A DNA stretch of 64,000 nt from positions 289,037 to 353,036 of the forward strand of contig JAGBAO010000013.1 in NCBI GenBank assembly GCA_017938925.1, given 5' to 3'. The DNA is from Bacteroidales bacterium (GTDB lineage: Bacteria; Bacteroidota; Bacteroidia; Bacteroidales; UBA932). Both the position numbers and the translations under genes were made by a program. Of the stretch, positions 1 through 6,711 are shown piece after piece. The notes beneath the pieces are model-generated. The model had not been told where the DNA came from. It did not search any database and saw only the letters and a program-made list of their open reading frames with translations. The first letter of the stretch is position 1. Every line of letters starts with the position of its first letter.

Positions 1-1
1 G

Positions 2-1207
2 AGCATCCTGCTTGGACAGAATGAACAGGGAAACTACTACAAGCCTGTATTCTATGAAAACGGTACAGTAGTAAAGGAAGACGGATATGTGACTGATGTC
101 ATAACCGACAAGGTCATTGAGTTCATCGACGATGTCCACGATGAGAAACCGTTCATGCTCATGCTCCATCATAAGGCCCCTCACCGTAACTGGATGCCGG
201 CTCCACGCCACCTCGGCATATTCAACGACACCGTATTTCCTGAGCCGGAGACCCTGTTTGACGATTATGAAGGTCGCGGGGAAGCTGCACGAAGCCAGGA
301 CATGAACATTGAGAATACACTGGACGACGAATGGGACCTCAAGCTGCTCACCCGCGAGGAAATACTCGCCGGAGACAATAGGCTGCATGACGTATATATA
401 AGGATGCCGGAGGAGGTTCAGCACAAGTGGGACAGCGTGTATGCCCCACGCATCGCAGAGTACCGCAGCGGAAAGCTTCAGGGAGATGAGCTGGTGAGAT
501 GGAAATACCAGCAGTACATGCGGGATTATCTTGCCACTGCAATGAGCGTGGACGAGAGCATCGGAAGGGTGATGGAATACCTTGAGGAAATCGGTGAGCT
601 TGACAACACCGTAATCGTCTATACTTCCGACCAGGGATTCTTCCTCGGAGAGCACGGCTGGTTTGACAAAAGATTCATGTATGAGGAATGCCTGAGGATG
701 CCGTTTGTCATCAGATATCCGAAAATGATAAAGGCAGGAAGCACATCCAAGGCGATCTGCATGAATGTGGACTTCGGGCCGACTTTTCTGGATCTGGCAG
801 GAATCGAAGTCCCTTCCGAGATGCAGGGACGGTCGTTCAGGAAGGTTCTGGAGAAAAAAGGCAGGATCCCTGCAGGATGGCGTGAAGCAGCATATTACCA
901 CTACTATGAATATCCTGCCGAACACTCCGTCAAACGCCACTACGGAATCCGCACATCCGACTGCAAGCTGATTCATTTCTACAACGACATCGACCAGTGG
1001 GAGATGTACGACATGAAGGCTGACCCTCAGGAGATGCGAAACGTCTATGATGACCCTGCCTATGCCGACAAGAGGGCTCAGATGCACAGGATCCTTGAAC
1101 AGGTGCAGCAGGAATACGAGGACACAGATCCGTGCGAAAAAGAACTGATTTTATTTAAAGGGGACAGAAGACTGTTTGACAGAGGTGAGTCTTCAACCAC
1201 AAAATGA
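2..1207 (+). CDS. sulfatase, C-terminal part (5' end outside window)
   Basis: The reading frame is open from base 2, so the gene begins before the window and about 400 residues of its middle and C-terminus are seen. It belongs to the arylsulfatase-type (S1) family, which hydrolyses sulfate esters on glycans. Visible marks are an HHKAPHRNW segment, the metal-site block TSDQGFFLGEHGWFDK, and a C-terminal subdomain ending in the usual YDMKADPQEMRNVY stretch. The catalytic Cys/Ser-x-P-x-R motif should lie in the missing N-terminus, so whether this is a Cys- or Ser-type enzyme cannot be told. It stops 7 bases before the next gene, so the two are probably co-transcribed. A second sulfatase, a heparinase II-like lyase and the sulfatase-maturating enzyme lie downstream, suggesting sulfated host glycans as substrate. 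Substrate is inferred only. Confidence 0.9.
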   Translation, partial: SILLGQNEQGNYYKPVFYENGTVVKEDGYVTDVITDKVIEFIDDVHDEKPFMLMLHHKAPHRNWMPAPRHLGIFNDTVFPEPETLFDDYEGRGEAARSQDMNIENTLDDEWDLKLLTREEILAGDNRLHDVYIRMPEEVQHKWDSVYAPRIAEYRSGKLQGDELVRWKYQQYMRDYLATAMSVDESIGRVMEYLEEIGELDNTVIVYTSDQGFFLGEHGWFDKRFMYEECLRMPFVIRYPKMIKAGSTSKAICMNVDFGPTFLDLAGIEVPSEMQGRSFRKVLEKKGRIPAGWREAAYYHYYEYPAEHSVKRHYGIRTSDCKLIHFYNDIDQWEMYDMKADPQEMRNVYDDPAYADKRAQMHRILEQVQQEYEDTDPCEKELILFKGDRRLFDRGESSTTK

Positions 1208-1214
1208 CAAGACT

Positions 1215-2840
1215 ATGGATAGAAGAGATTTCATAAAGACCACCGGATGGTCAATGCTTGGTCTGGCTGCATCAGGCAGCCTTCTGGGCTCGTGTACACC
1301 CGGCAGCAAGGAGGCAAGAAAGATAATGCCGACTCCTTCCGGAATGAAGATGTTCTGGGGAGACCTCCATAATCACTGCAACCTCACCTATGGACATGGA
1401 GACATGAGGGATGCATTTGAAGCGGCAAAAGGACAGCTGGACTTTGTCAGCGTCACACCACATGCCATGTGGCCGGACATTCCGGGGAAGAACGACCCTC
1501 GTCTGAGCTGGGTGATAGACTATCACACCGATGCTTTCAGAAGACTCCGCAAGGGAGGATACGAAAAGTATCAGGCAATGACCAAGGAATATAACAAGGA
1601 AGGTGAATTCCTGACATTCATCGGCTATGAGGCACACAGCATGAAGCATGGAGACCACGTGGCTCTCCACCATGATCTGGACGCACCTCTGACCGGCTGC
1701 AGCTCAATCGAGGACTGGAAGGAGAAGTTCAAGGGACAGAAGGTGTTCGTGACCCCTCACCACATGGGATATCAGACAGGATACCGCGGATATAACTGGG
1801 ATTTCTTCAGCGAAGGCGACCAGACTCCGTTCGTGGAGATGCTTTCACGTCACGGACTTGCAGAGGGAGACATGGGAGATATCAACTATCTCCATGACAT
1901 GGGACCTCGTCAGTGGGAAGGAACGATCCAGTACGGTCTGAGCCAGGGTCACAAATTCGGAATCATGGGCTCGACAGACCAGCATTCAGGATATCCCGGA
2001 AGCTATGGTGACGGACGAGTGGGTGTGCTTGCAGAAAGCCTCACACGCGACAACATCTGGGAGGGTCTGCGTACCCGCCACACCTGCTGTGCAACCGGAG
2101 ACAAGATAAACATAGACTTCCGTCTCAACGATGCGTTCATGGGTGACGTGACCAAGGGTGACAGAAGGCGCATATATCTGAATGTAACCGGAGAAAGCTG
2201 CATCGACTATGTGGACATCGTCAAGAACAACAGGCTTATAGCCCGTCTGAACGGTCCTCTGATTCCTCAGATGCCGGCAGGAGACACGGTCCGTTGCAAG
2301 ATCAAGATGGAATACGGCTGGAACAGGGAGGAGAAATATGTCCCTTGGAACGGAAAGATCTCCATCGACAAGGGAAGGATCCTGAGCGTGACTCCTTGCT
2401 TCCGCGGGGCAGCCTTCACATCTCCTCAGGAGGGTGAGACGGAATTCCACACCCACATCAACAGGATTGTCAGTGTCAGCGAAACCGCCGCAGAACTGGC
2501 TCTGCATACCACAAAGAACCCTAACACAGTGACTCCTGCAACCCAGGCCGTAATACTTGATGTCGAGATGCCGCTTGACGGAGTCATCACATCAGATTTC
2601 AACGGACAGGCATTCAGCCACACTCTGGCCGAACTTCTTGAGGGCTCTCGCTCGCACTTCATGCGCGGCTGGCTCAGCGAGGCGGTACTGTTCAACAGAG
2701 CTATGCCTGAAAGCTGCTGGCAGATCGAGCATTACATGGAAGACTGCGAACCGGAAAACGACACGGACTTCTACTACATCCGCGTCCGCCAGAAGGACCA
2801 GCAGTGGGCATGGAGCTCCCCTATCTGGGTGGAACGATAG
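1215..2840 (+). CDS. DUF3604 protein, Tat-exported lipoprotein
   Basis: A 541-residue protein of the DUF3604 family, which resembles PHP-type metal-dependent phosphoesterases; its reaction is not established. I chose the ATG at 1215 over the in-frame ATG at 1176 because the later start gives a clean twin-arginine signal (MDRRDFIKTTGW) followed by a hydrophobic stretch and the lipobox LLGSC, and avoids overlapping the sulfatase. The mature start has DLHNHCNLTYGHGD, a PHP-like metal-binding His motif, and later PHAMW, PHHMGY, HDMGPRQWE and STDQHSG, all candidate metal ligands. Tat export suggests it folds with its metal before export and is then lipid-anchored. DUF3604 genes are often seen beside sulfatases and glycoside hydrolases, as here. 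The family call is firm; the function is unknown. Confidence 0.85.
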   Translation: MDRRDFIKTTGWSMLGLAASGSLLGSCTPGSKEARKIMPTPSGMKMFWGDLHNHCNLTYGHGDMRDAFEAAKGQLDFVSVTPHAMWPDIPGKNDPRLSWVIDYHTDAFRRLRKGGYEKYQAMTKEYNKEGEFLTFIGYEAHSMKHGDHVALHHDLDAPLTGCSSIEDWKEKFKGQKVFVTPHHMGYQTGYRGYNWDFFSEGDQTPFVEMLSRHGLAEGDMGDINYLHDMGPRQWEGTIQYGLSQGHKFGIMGSTDQHSGYPGSYGDGRVGVLAESLTRDNIWEGLRTRHTCCATGDKINIDFRLNDAFMGDVTKGDRRRIYLNVTGESCIDYVDIVKNNRLIARLNGPLIPQMPAGDTVRCKIKMEYGWNREEKYVPWNGKISIDKGRILSVTPCFRGAAFTSPQEGETEFHTHINRIVSVSETAAELALHTTKNPNTVTPATQAVILDVEMPLDGVITSDFNGQAFSHTLAELLEGSRSHFMRGWLSEAVLFNRAMPESCWQIEHYMEDCEPENDTDFYYIRVRQKDQQWAWSSPIWVER

Positions 2841-2868
2841 TAAAATCATAATTGTAATTGATCCTATT

Positions 2869-2914
2869 CTCAATGTGTTCCTGCAATAATCATAACACCC
2901 AGGAGCACATTGAG
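2869..2914. repeat. long inverted repeat at left edge of cassette array
   Basis: A 15-base arm (2869-2883) pairs with 2900-2914 with one G-U-type mismatch, leaving a 16-base AT-rich loop. It sits 28 bases after the DUF3604 stop codon. No T-run follows, so it is not a classical intrinsic terminator. The AT-rich cassette array begins right after it. It could be a transcript-end structure or a scar of the array's insertion; the sequence does not decide. Confidence 0.6.
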
Positions 2915-3168
2915 AAGTTATTTATAGGGGCCGCTCTGCACCCAGAATAATAGAAGAAGATAGTGAAGAAGAATCGCCTTGGCCGGAAGAGGATGAAGAA
3001 ACTGAGGAGCTGCTCAGACAAGCTTTTCCCGGTAGGGATGAAGAATTCTACGAATACGGCAAATGGGGCGGAGGGGCAATGGATTCCAATGTTTTTAAGC
3101 AATTAGCATCAATGGAACAATTGGCGATTATAGTATATTTATCAGAATTGGGTTTATATATAAAATAA
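2914..3168 (+). pseudogene. 5'-truncated remnant of cassette lipoprotein
   Basis: An open frame from just after a TGA at 2911 to TAA at 3166 with no usable start codon and no signal peptide. It encodes an acidic stretch (EEDSEEESPWPEEDEETEE), then FPGRDEEFYEYGKWGGG, then a tail ending LSELGLYIK. The FPGRDEEFYEYGKWGGG block recurs almost unchanged in the three TAG-bearing lipoprotein genes at 5037, 5761 and 6475, so this is a decapitated copy of that family. Where those copies have TAG, this one has GAG, giving the likely ancestral codon (Glu). Its stop is 5 bases before the next cassette gene, the same spacing as in the intact units. An intact gene using a rare start cannot be excluded. Confidence 0.65.
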
Positions 3169-3173
3169 CTACG

Positions 3174-3626
3174 ATGAAGACTTTGTTTATAACTTTCATA
3201 TTGTGCATCTGTTTTGGATCATATGCACAACAAGTCAATACAGCTTACATTATTTTTCAAGATTCCGACAAAGCTGTCTATGGTATTGATCACTTATATT
3301 CAACTAATTACGACACTAACGAATATAGATGTGAAACTCATGCTTTTCTATCAACAGACGATAGGGTTGGCTTTTATCATACCTTCGTGTATGACAATCC
3401 AATAAATAAGCCCGACAATCCGATTCTAATTAAACCTGCCAGTTTTCTGGAGACTATTGAACACATCGATTGGAATGTCTATACTAAAGATTTTTCCCTG
3501 CAGGAATATCGCGAACTCGTTCAAATGCTTGATACATACGACAAGGTATACTTCATTGACCGAGCGGAAATAAAGAACGGTATGATGAAAATGTATCCTG
3601 TCAAGGAAATGAAGTCATTGTATTAG
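3174..3626 (+). CDS. secreted cassette protein A (unknown family)
   Basis: A 150-residue protein with a Sec signal peptide (hydrophobic core then SYAQ, cleavage about residue 18-19). I do not recognise the family. It is one of six tandem paralogs (3174, 3850, 4532, 5293, 6013, 6708) sharing a layout: a short beta-like start (YIIF, YVTF or YVVF), a variable middle, a block NP-I-x-KPxSFLETI-x-DW, then an almost invariant C-terminus YFIDRAEIK-x-GMMKMYPVKE. Predicted location is periplasm or surface. The gene lies 5 bases after a lipoprotein remnant and 15 bases before the next lipoprotein, so it is part of one long transcript. The gene is clearly AT-richer than the flanking sulfatase genes. The function is unknown; the strongly conserved end and diversified middle recall ligand-binding or immunity-type families, but that is inference. 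Confidence 0.85.
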   Translation: MKTLFITFILCICFGSYAQQVNTAYIIFQDSDKAVYGIDHLYSTNYDTNEYRCETHAFLSTDDRVGFYHTFVYDNPINKPDNPILIKPASFLETIEHIDWNVYTKDFSLQEYRELVQMLDTYDKVYFIDRAEIKNGMMKMYPVKEMKSLY

Positions 3627-3641
3627 TGATATACATATCGC

Positions 3642-3839
3642 ATGACCCGATATCTCAGCATATTTTTCTCCTTGCTACTCCTCACCAGCTGCCAGCTTGA
3701 GGAGATGTGGGACGATGTCAAAGATGAGTCTAAGGAAACATTCACCATCGAAGAGGCAAGGGAGTTCTTTGAAGAATTACCATTTGAAAGACAGAAATCG
3801 ATAGCAAATTTTTTAAGAGAATCAGGTTTATTTTTATAA
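3642..3839 (+). CDS. small cassette lipoprotein, intact copy
   Basis: A 65-residue lipoprotein with lipobox LLTSC (Cys17), followed by an acidic mature part QLEEMWDDVKDESKE and then FTIEEAREFFEEL. It is the only lipoprotein of the array without an internal stop or truncation. Its first 28 residues align with the three TAG-bearing copies (MEEFWDGVSN there, LEEMWDDVKD here). Its end (LPFERQKSIANFLRESGLFL) aligns in pattern with their tails, but it lacks the FPGRDEEFYEYGKWGGG block. It lies 15 bases after gene A and 10 bases before gene B, so is presumably co-translated with them. The function is unknown. Acidic stretches shaped like FTIEEAREFFEE occur near the N-terminus of other Bacteroidota lipoproteins, from memory only. 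Confidence 0.75.
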   Translation: MTRYLSIFFSLLLLTSCQLEEMWDDVKDESKETFTIEEAREFFEELPFERQKSIANFLRESGLFL

Positions 3840-3849
3840 AATTACATAT

Positions 3850-4296
3850 ATGAAGAAGATATTTCTTATTCTAACACTTAATTTGTTTAGCATTGCTCTG
3901 TTTGCACAATCAAACTCTCTATATGTAACTTTTATAGAGAGTACTGATACAGAAAACAGAATAAGGCATGACGCATGGGGAAGCTACGACACTCTATTTT
4001 TCAGGTATGAGCCGCATTCTTTCAGAGTAAAACAGAGCGGAGTAATTCGTAGCTTTTCATATGCTAATTTAAATAGTCAACCTGATGAACCGGTAATGAT
4101 ACAAACGATTTCCTTTTTAGATACTGTAGAATATCTGGATTGGAATAGTGAAATAATGAATTTTTCACGTGATGAGTTCTACGCATTTCTACACAGTCTC
4201 GAATCATACGACAAGGTATACTTCATTGACCGAGCTGAAATCAAAGACGGTATGATGAAAATGTATCCTGTCAAAGAAATGAAGTCATTGTATTAA
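3850..4296 (+). CDS. secreted cassette protein B (unknown family)
   Basis: A 148-residue paralog of cassette protein A, with signal peptide ending IALFAQ (cleavage near residue 20). The middle reads FSYANLNSQPDEPVM then ISFLDTVEYLDW, and the C-terminus is the conserved YFIDRAEIKDGMMKMYPVKE. It groups with A and E: these three use the shorter central loop with an F-x-x-x-E-Y/F-Y region and lack the RCP-x-HFF cysteine motif. Its last 70 or so bases are nearly identical to those of gene A although the middles differ, a sign of exchange between copies. Downstream comes a 235-base stretch in which the expected lipoprotein gene has decayed. The function is unknown. Confidence 0.85.
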   Translation: MKKIFLILTLNLFSIALFAQSNSLYVTFIESTDTENRIRHDAWGSYDTLFFRYEPHSFRVKQSGVIRSFSYANLNSQPDEPVMIQTISFLDTVEYLDWNSEIMNFSRDEFYAFLHSLESYDKVYFIDRAEIKDGMMKMYPVKEMKSLY

Positions 4297-4531
4297 ATGA
4301 GCATATAATGAAACTACTCTGAAAGAATCTCATATTTTATTTCCCACGATTGCAGGCTTGGTACAAGCCTTATAACCGGTTTCATGGGAAATCCCTGCCA
4401 ATTGGGAGGATTTCAGTCAGTTGCTCTGATGTCTGCATTATTTTTACTGCAAGACACACATGGGAAAACACTTTCTTATAGGGCAGTACTAATATCTGCA
4501 TCCTTAATAAATACATAATTAGAAATGGATT
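4297..4531 (+). other. decayed spacer where a cassette lipoprotein is expected
   Basis: No intact gene is seen in these 235 bases. The last 30 bases (about 4503-4533) match the end of the lipoprotein copy at 6475 (tail reading YIIRNGL then TGA overlapping the next ATG), so the 3' tip of a lipoprotein gene survives. The rest has stops in that frame. A short perfect inverted repeat AGGCTTG-GTA-CAAGCCT lies at 4354-4370. An open frame without a good start runs through about 4310-4519 in another frame and looks like noise. The segment therefore holds a deleted or replaced lipoprotein gene. Confidence 0.5.
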
Positions 4532-5017
4532 ATGAATAATTTTATAAAACGAATAGCATTATTATCTATATCTTTATTTTTCGCTAGCTGTCTTTATGGG
4601 CAGAATAACATCTGTTATGTAGTTTTCACACATGTTGAAGATTTCAAAAGCAAGGTAAGCAGTATTGGACATTTGCCACCGGAATCAGCAACAGCCTACG
4701 ACCCCATGAAGGAAAGATGTCCTGCACACTTTTTTACACCGTGCCATAGAGACAACAAATTCTATAGAATATATGAGTATGAAAATCCAATAAATAAACC
4801 CAATAATCCGATTATCAATAAGCCTGTCAGTTTTTTAGAGACTATCGATTTCTTAGATTGGGATAAGGATACTGTCGACATGAGTTATCGAGAATTAGTG
4901 TCTCTAATAAATGACATCAATGCTCATGACACAATATATTTCATCGACAGAGCAGAGATAAAGGGCGGAATAATGAAACTATATCCTGTCAAAGAACTGA
5001 AATTAGCCTATTTTTAA
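4532..5017 (+). CDS. secreted cassette protein C, possible lipoprotein
   Basis: A 161-residue paralog of the array. The signal segment ends SLFFASCLYGQN; FASC can serve as a lipobox (Cys20) or the signal may be cleaved after LYG, so anchoring is undecided. The middle contains RCPAHFFTPC, a cysteine-bearing motif shared with D and F, then NPINKPNNPIINKPVSFLETIDFLDW, and the C-terminus IYFIDRAEIKGGIMKLYPVKE. Its first 150 or so bases are nearly identical to those of gene F, while the second half is more divergent. The ATG overlaps a TGA remnant (ATGA), the same junction as at gene F. The function is unknown. Confidence 0.85.
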   Translation: MNNFIKRIALLSISLFFASCLYGQNNICYVVFTHVEDFKSKVSSIGHLPPESATAYDPMKERCPAHFFTPCHRDNKFYRIYEYENPINKPNNPIINKPVSFLETIDFLDWDKDTVDMSYRELVSLINDINAHDTIYFIDRAEIKGGIMKLYPVKELKLAYF

Positions 5018-5036
5018 ATACAATTATTGACAACAC

Positions 5037-5279
5037 ATGAAACGATATGGTTCCATACTCTTTTCTCTGCTCCTCCTTGCCGGATGTCAAATGGAGGAGT
5101 TCTGGGATGGTGTTAGCAACTAGCTGCTGAGGGAAAGTTTCCCAGGAAGGGACGAGGAATTCTATGAATATGGGAAATGGGGTGGAGGAGCGTTTAACTC
5201 AAAGGCATTTGATAACTTAAATAAAGAAGATCATAACCGTATCTATTCCTATTTAAGAGAACTTAGAATATTATTCTAA
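5037..5279 (+). pseudogene. small cassette lipoprotein with in-frame TAG, copy 1
   Basis: From ATG 5037 the frame encodes a lipoprotein signal with lipobox LLAGC (Cys17), then QMEEFWDGVSN, then TAG at 5121-5123 (codon 29). The same frame continues without another stop for 51 codons through FPGRDEEFYEYGKWGGG and a tail ending YLRELRILF, to TAA at 5277. Two further copies (5761, 6475) carry the same TAG at the same codon. The remnant at 2914 has GAG there. Options are a 28-residue product (a mature lipopeptide of 12 residues), readthrough to 80 residues, or a nonsense allele spread by duplication. Many genes in this window end with TAG (for example 1176-2840, 14215-15918), so genome-wide recoding is unlikely. 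Confidence 0.7.
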
Positions 5280-5292
5280 AAACATAATACAA

Positions 5293-5745
5293 ATGAAAAC
5301 AATACTTACTATAATATTTTCATTAGCCTGCATAATAGGAGCAGCACAAGAAAAAATCATCTATGTCGTATTTACCGATTGCGACCAAGATAATCCAGGG
5401 ATTAGTAATTTGCCACCATCAAACGACTATAATTCCAATAAATTCAGATGTCCTATCCACTTTTTTAGGCCGAGGAATCCTAAAGTTAACTTTTATAGAA
5501 CATACTATTATTCGAATCCAGTTGATTGTCCAGATAATCCAATTATATATAAGCCAGTCCGTTTTTTAGAGACAGTAGACTATCTTGATTGGGACAAGGA
5601 GACTATAGAAATGAGTTACAAGCAATTAGTATCTATGATAAATGAAATCAACACTCATGACACAATATATTTTATCGATAGAGCCGAAATCAAAGACGGC
5701 ATGATGACACTATATCCTGTCAAGGAGGCAAAATCATTATTCTAA
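5293..5745 (+). CDS. secreted cassette protein D (unknown family)
   Basis: A 150-residue paralog with signal peptide ending IIGAAQ. The middle has RCPIHFFRPRNPKVNFYRTYYY, then NPVDCPDNPIIYKPVRFLETVDYLDW, and the C-terminus is IYFIDRAEIKDGMMTLYPVKEAKSLF. About 125 bases around 5560-5685 are nearly identical to gene F, and its last 60 bases are nearly identical to gene E, including the intergenic spacer and the start of the next lipoprotein. Start spacing from the preceding lipoprotein stop is 13 bases. The function is unknown. Confidence 0.85.
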   Translation: MKTILTIIFSLACIIGAAQEKIIYVVFTDCDQDNPGISNLPPSNDYNSNKFRCPIHFFRPRNPKVNFYRTYYYSNPVDCPDNPIIYKPVRFLETVDYLDWDKETIEMSYKQLVSMINEINTHDTIYFIDRAEIKDGMMTLYPVKEAKSLF

Positions 5746-5924
5746 AATTGATAATAGCGCATGAAGCTATATGGTTCCATACTCTTTTCTCTGCTCTTCA
5801 TTGCCAGCTGTCAAATGGAGGAGTTCTGGGATGGTGTTAGCAACTAGCTGCTGAGGGAAAGTTTCCCAGGAAGGGACGAGGAATTCTATGAATATGGGAA
5901 ATGGGGTGGTGGAGCATTTAACTC
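5686..5924 (+). repeat. 239-base direct repeat, first copy
   Basis: This segment runs from the last 60 bases of gene D through the spacer and into the following lipoprotein as far as the AACTC after the conserved tryptophan-glycine block. It recurs at 6400-6638 with only a handful of substitutions and no gaps, at a period of 714 bases. Such repeats allow unequal crossing-over and gain or loss of whole cassettes. Confidence 0.85.
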
Positions 5925-6006
5925 ATCTGCATTTGATGCTTTACCGATTGAAGTGCAAGATTCAATTCAACTTTACTTAATAAATTTAGGCTTACTCAGA
6001 CACTGA
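5761..6006 (+). pseudogene. small cassette lipoprotein with in-frame TAG, copy 2
   Basis: Starts at ATG 5761 with lipobox IASC, then QMEEFWDGVSN and TAG at 5845-5847 (codon 29), exactly as in the copies at 5037 and 6475. The frame stays open beyond the TAG through FPGRDEEFYEYGKWGGG and then a tail unlike the other copies (SSAFDALPIEVQDSIQLYLI and onward) to TGA at 6004. The tail keeps the pattern F-x-x-L, a polar stretch with I, and YL near the end. It sits 15 bases after gene D and 6 bases before gene E. Confidence 0.7.
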
Positions 6007-6012
6007 TAAATT

Positions 6013-6459
6013 ATGAAAAATATACTGATATTTCTATTTACAATGGTAAATATGGCATTATATGCACAGACAGATGTCGTATATGTTACATTCAATAACA
6101 ATACAACAGGGGCAGGAATTCGGCATTCCGCACCACAAGACTATGATATAGATATTTATAGATATCCACCGCACTTCTTTAGGCTGTCTGTGACAAAAGA
6201 AGGTATTTATAGAACATTCTTCTATGCCAACTTGAATAGTCAAACAGATAATCCTGTCACATGTAAGCCAGTTTCTTTTCTTGAAACGGTTGATTACATT
6301 GACTGGGATGAATACACGAAAGGATTCACTGCCAAAGAATATTACTCTTTTATCCAATATTTAGGTAAATGCAATATGGTCTATTTCATCGATAGAGCTG
6401 AAATCAAAGACGGTATGATGACACTATATCCTGTCAAGGAGGCAAAATCATTATTCTAA
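6013..6459 (+). CDS. secreted cassette protein E (unknown family)
   Basis: A 148-residue paralog, signal peptide ending MALYAQ. The middle reads FFYANLNSQTDNPVTCKPVSFLETVDYIDW and the C-terminus YFIDRAEIKDGMMTLYPVKEAKSLF. It is closest to B in its middle (YANLNSQ) but its 3' end is that of D, showing mixed ancestry. Start spacing from the previous lipoprotein frame is 6 bases. The function is unknown. Confidence 0.85.
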   Translation: MKNILIFLFTMVNMALYAQTDVVYVTFNNNTTGAGIRHSAPQDYDIDIYRYPPHFFRLSVTKEGIYRTFFYANLNSQTDNPVTCKPVSFLETVDYIDWDEYTKGFTAKEYYSFIQYLGKCNMVYFIDRAEIKDGMMTLYPVKEAKSLF

Positions 6460-6638
6460 AATTGATAATAGCGCATGAAGCTATATGGTTCCATACTCTT
6501 TTCTCTGCTCCTCCTTGCCAGTTGTCAAATGGAGGAGTTCTGGGATGGTGTTAGCAACTAGCTGCTGAGGGAAAGTTTCCCAGGAAGGGACGAGGAATTC
6601 TATGAATATGGGAAATGGAGTGGTGGAGCATATAACTC
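6400..6638 (+). repeat. 239-base direct repeat, second copy
   Basis: Second copy of the repeat at 5686-5924. It covers the end of gene E, the 15-base spacer and most of the conserved part of the third TAG-bearing lipoprotein. The identity stops where the variable lipoprotein tail begins. Confidence 0.85.
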
Positions 6639-6711
6639 AGAAAGATTTAAATCCCTTTCAATACAAGAACAGAAGCAAATATTGTCTTACATAACTAGAA
6701 ATGGATTATGA
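6475..6711 (+). pseudogene. small cassette lipoprotein with in-frame TAG, copy 3
   Basis: Starts at ATG 6475, lipobox LLASC, then QMEEFWDGVSN and TAG at 6559-6561 (codon 29). The frame then continues through FPGRDEEFYEYGKWSGG to a tail SERFKSLSIQEQKQILSYIT and TGA at 6709-6711. That TGA overlaps the ATG of gene F (ATGA, 6708-6711), the arrangement used for translational coupling. The overlap would be pointless if translation always ended at the TAG 150 bases upstream, which weakly favours some readthrough or recent loss. Confidence 0.7.

Noticed and set aside
2890-3102. 70-residue minus-strand frame over the lipoprotein remnant
   Set aside because: It is antisense to the recognisable lipoprotein remnant, and operon direction is plus.
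4310-4519. Short open frame in the decayed spacer
   Set aside because: It lacks a start near its beginning, has no similarity to the array proteins and no signal peptide.
5037-6711. Genome-wide recoding of TAG to an amino acid
   Set aside because: Several unrelated genes here end naturally with TAG (stops near 2838, 3624, 7188, 12364 and 15916), so TAG works as a stop.
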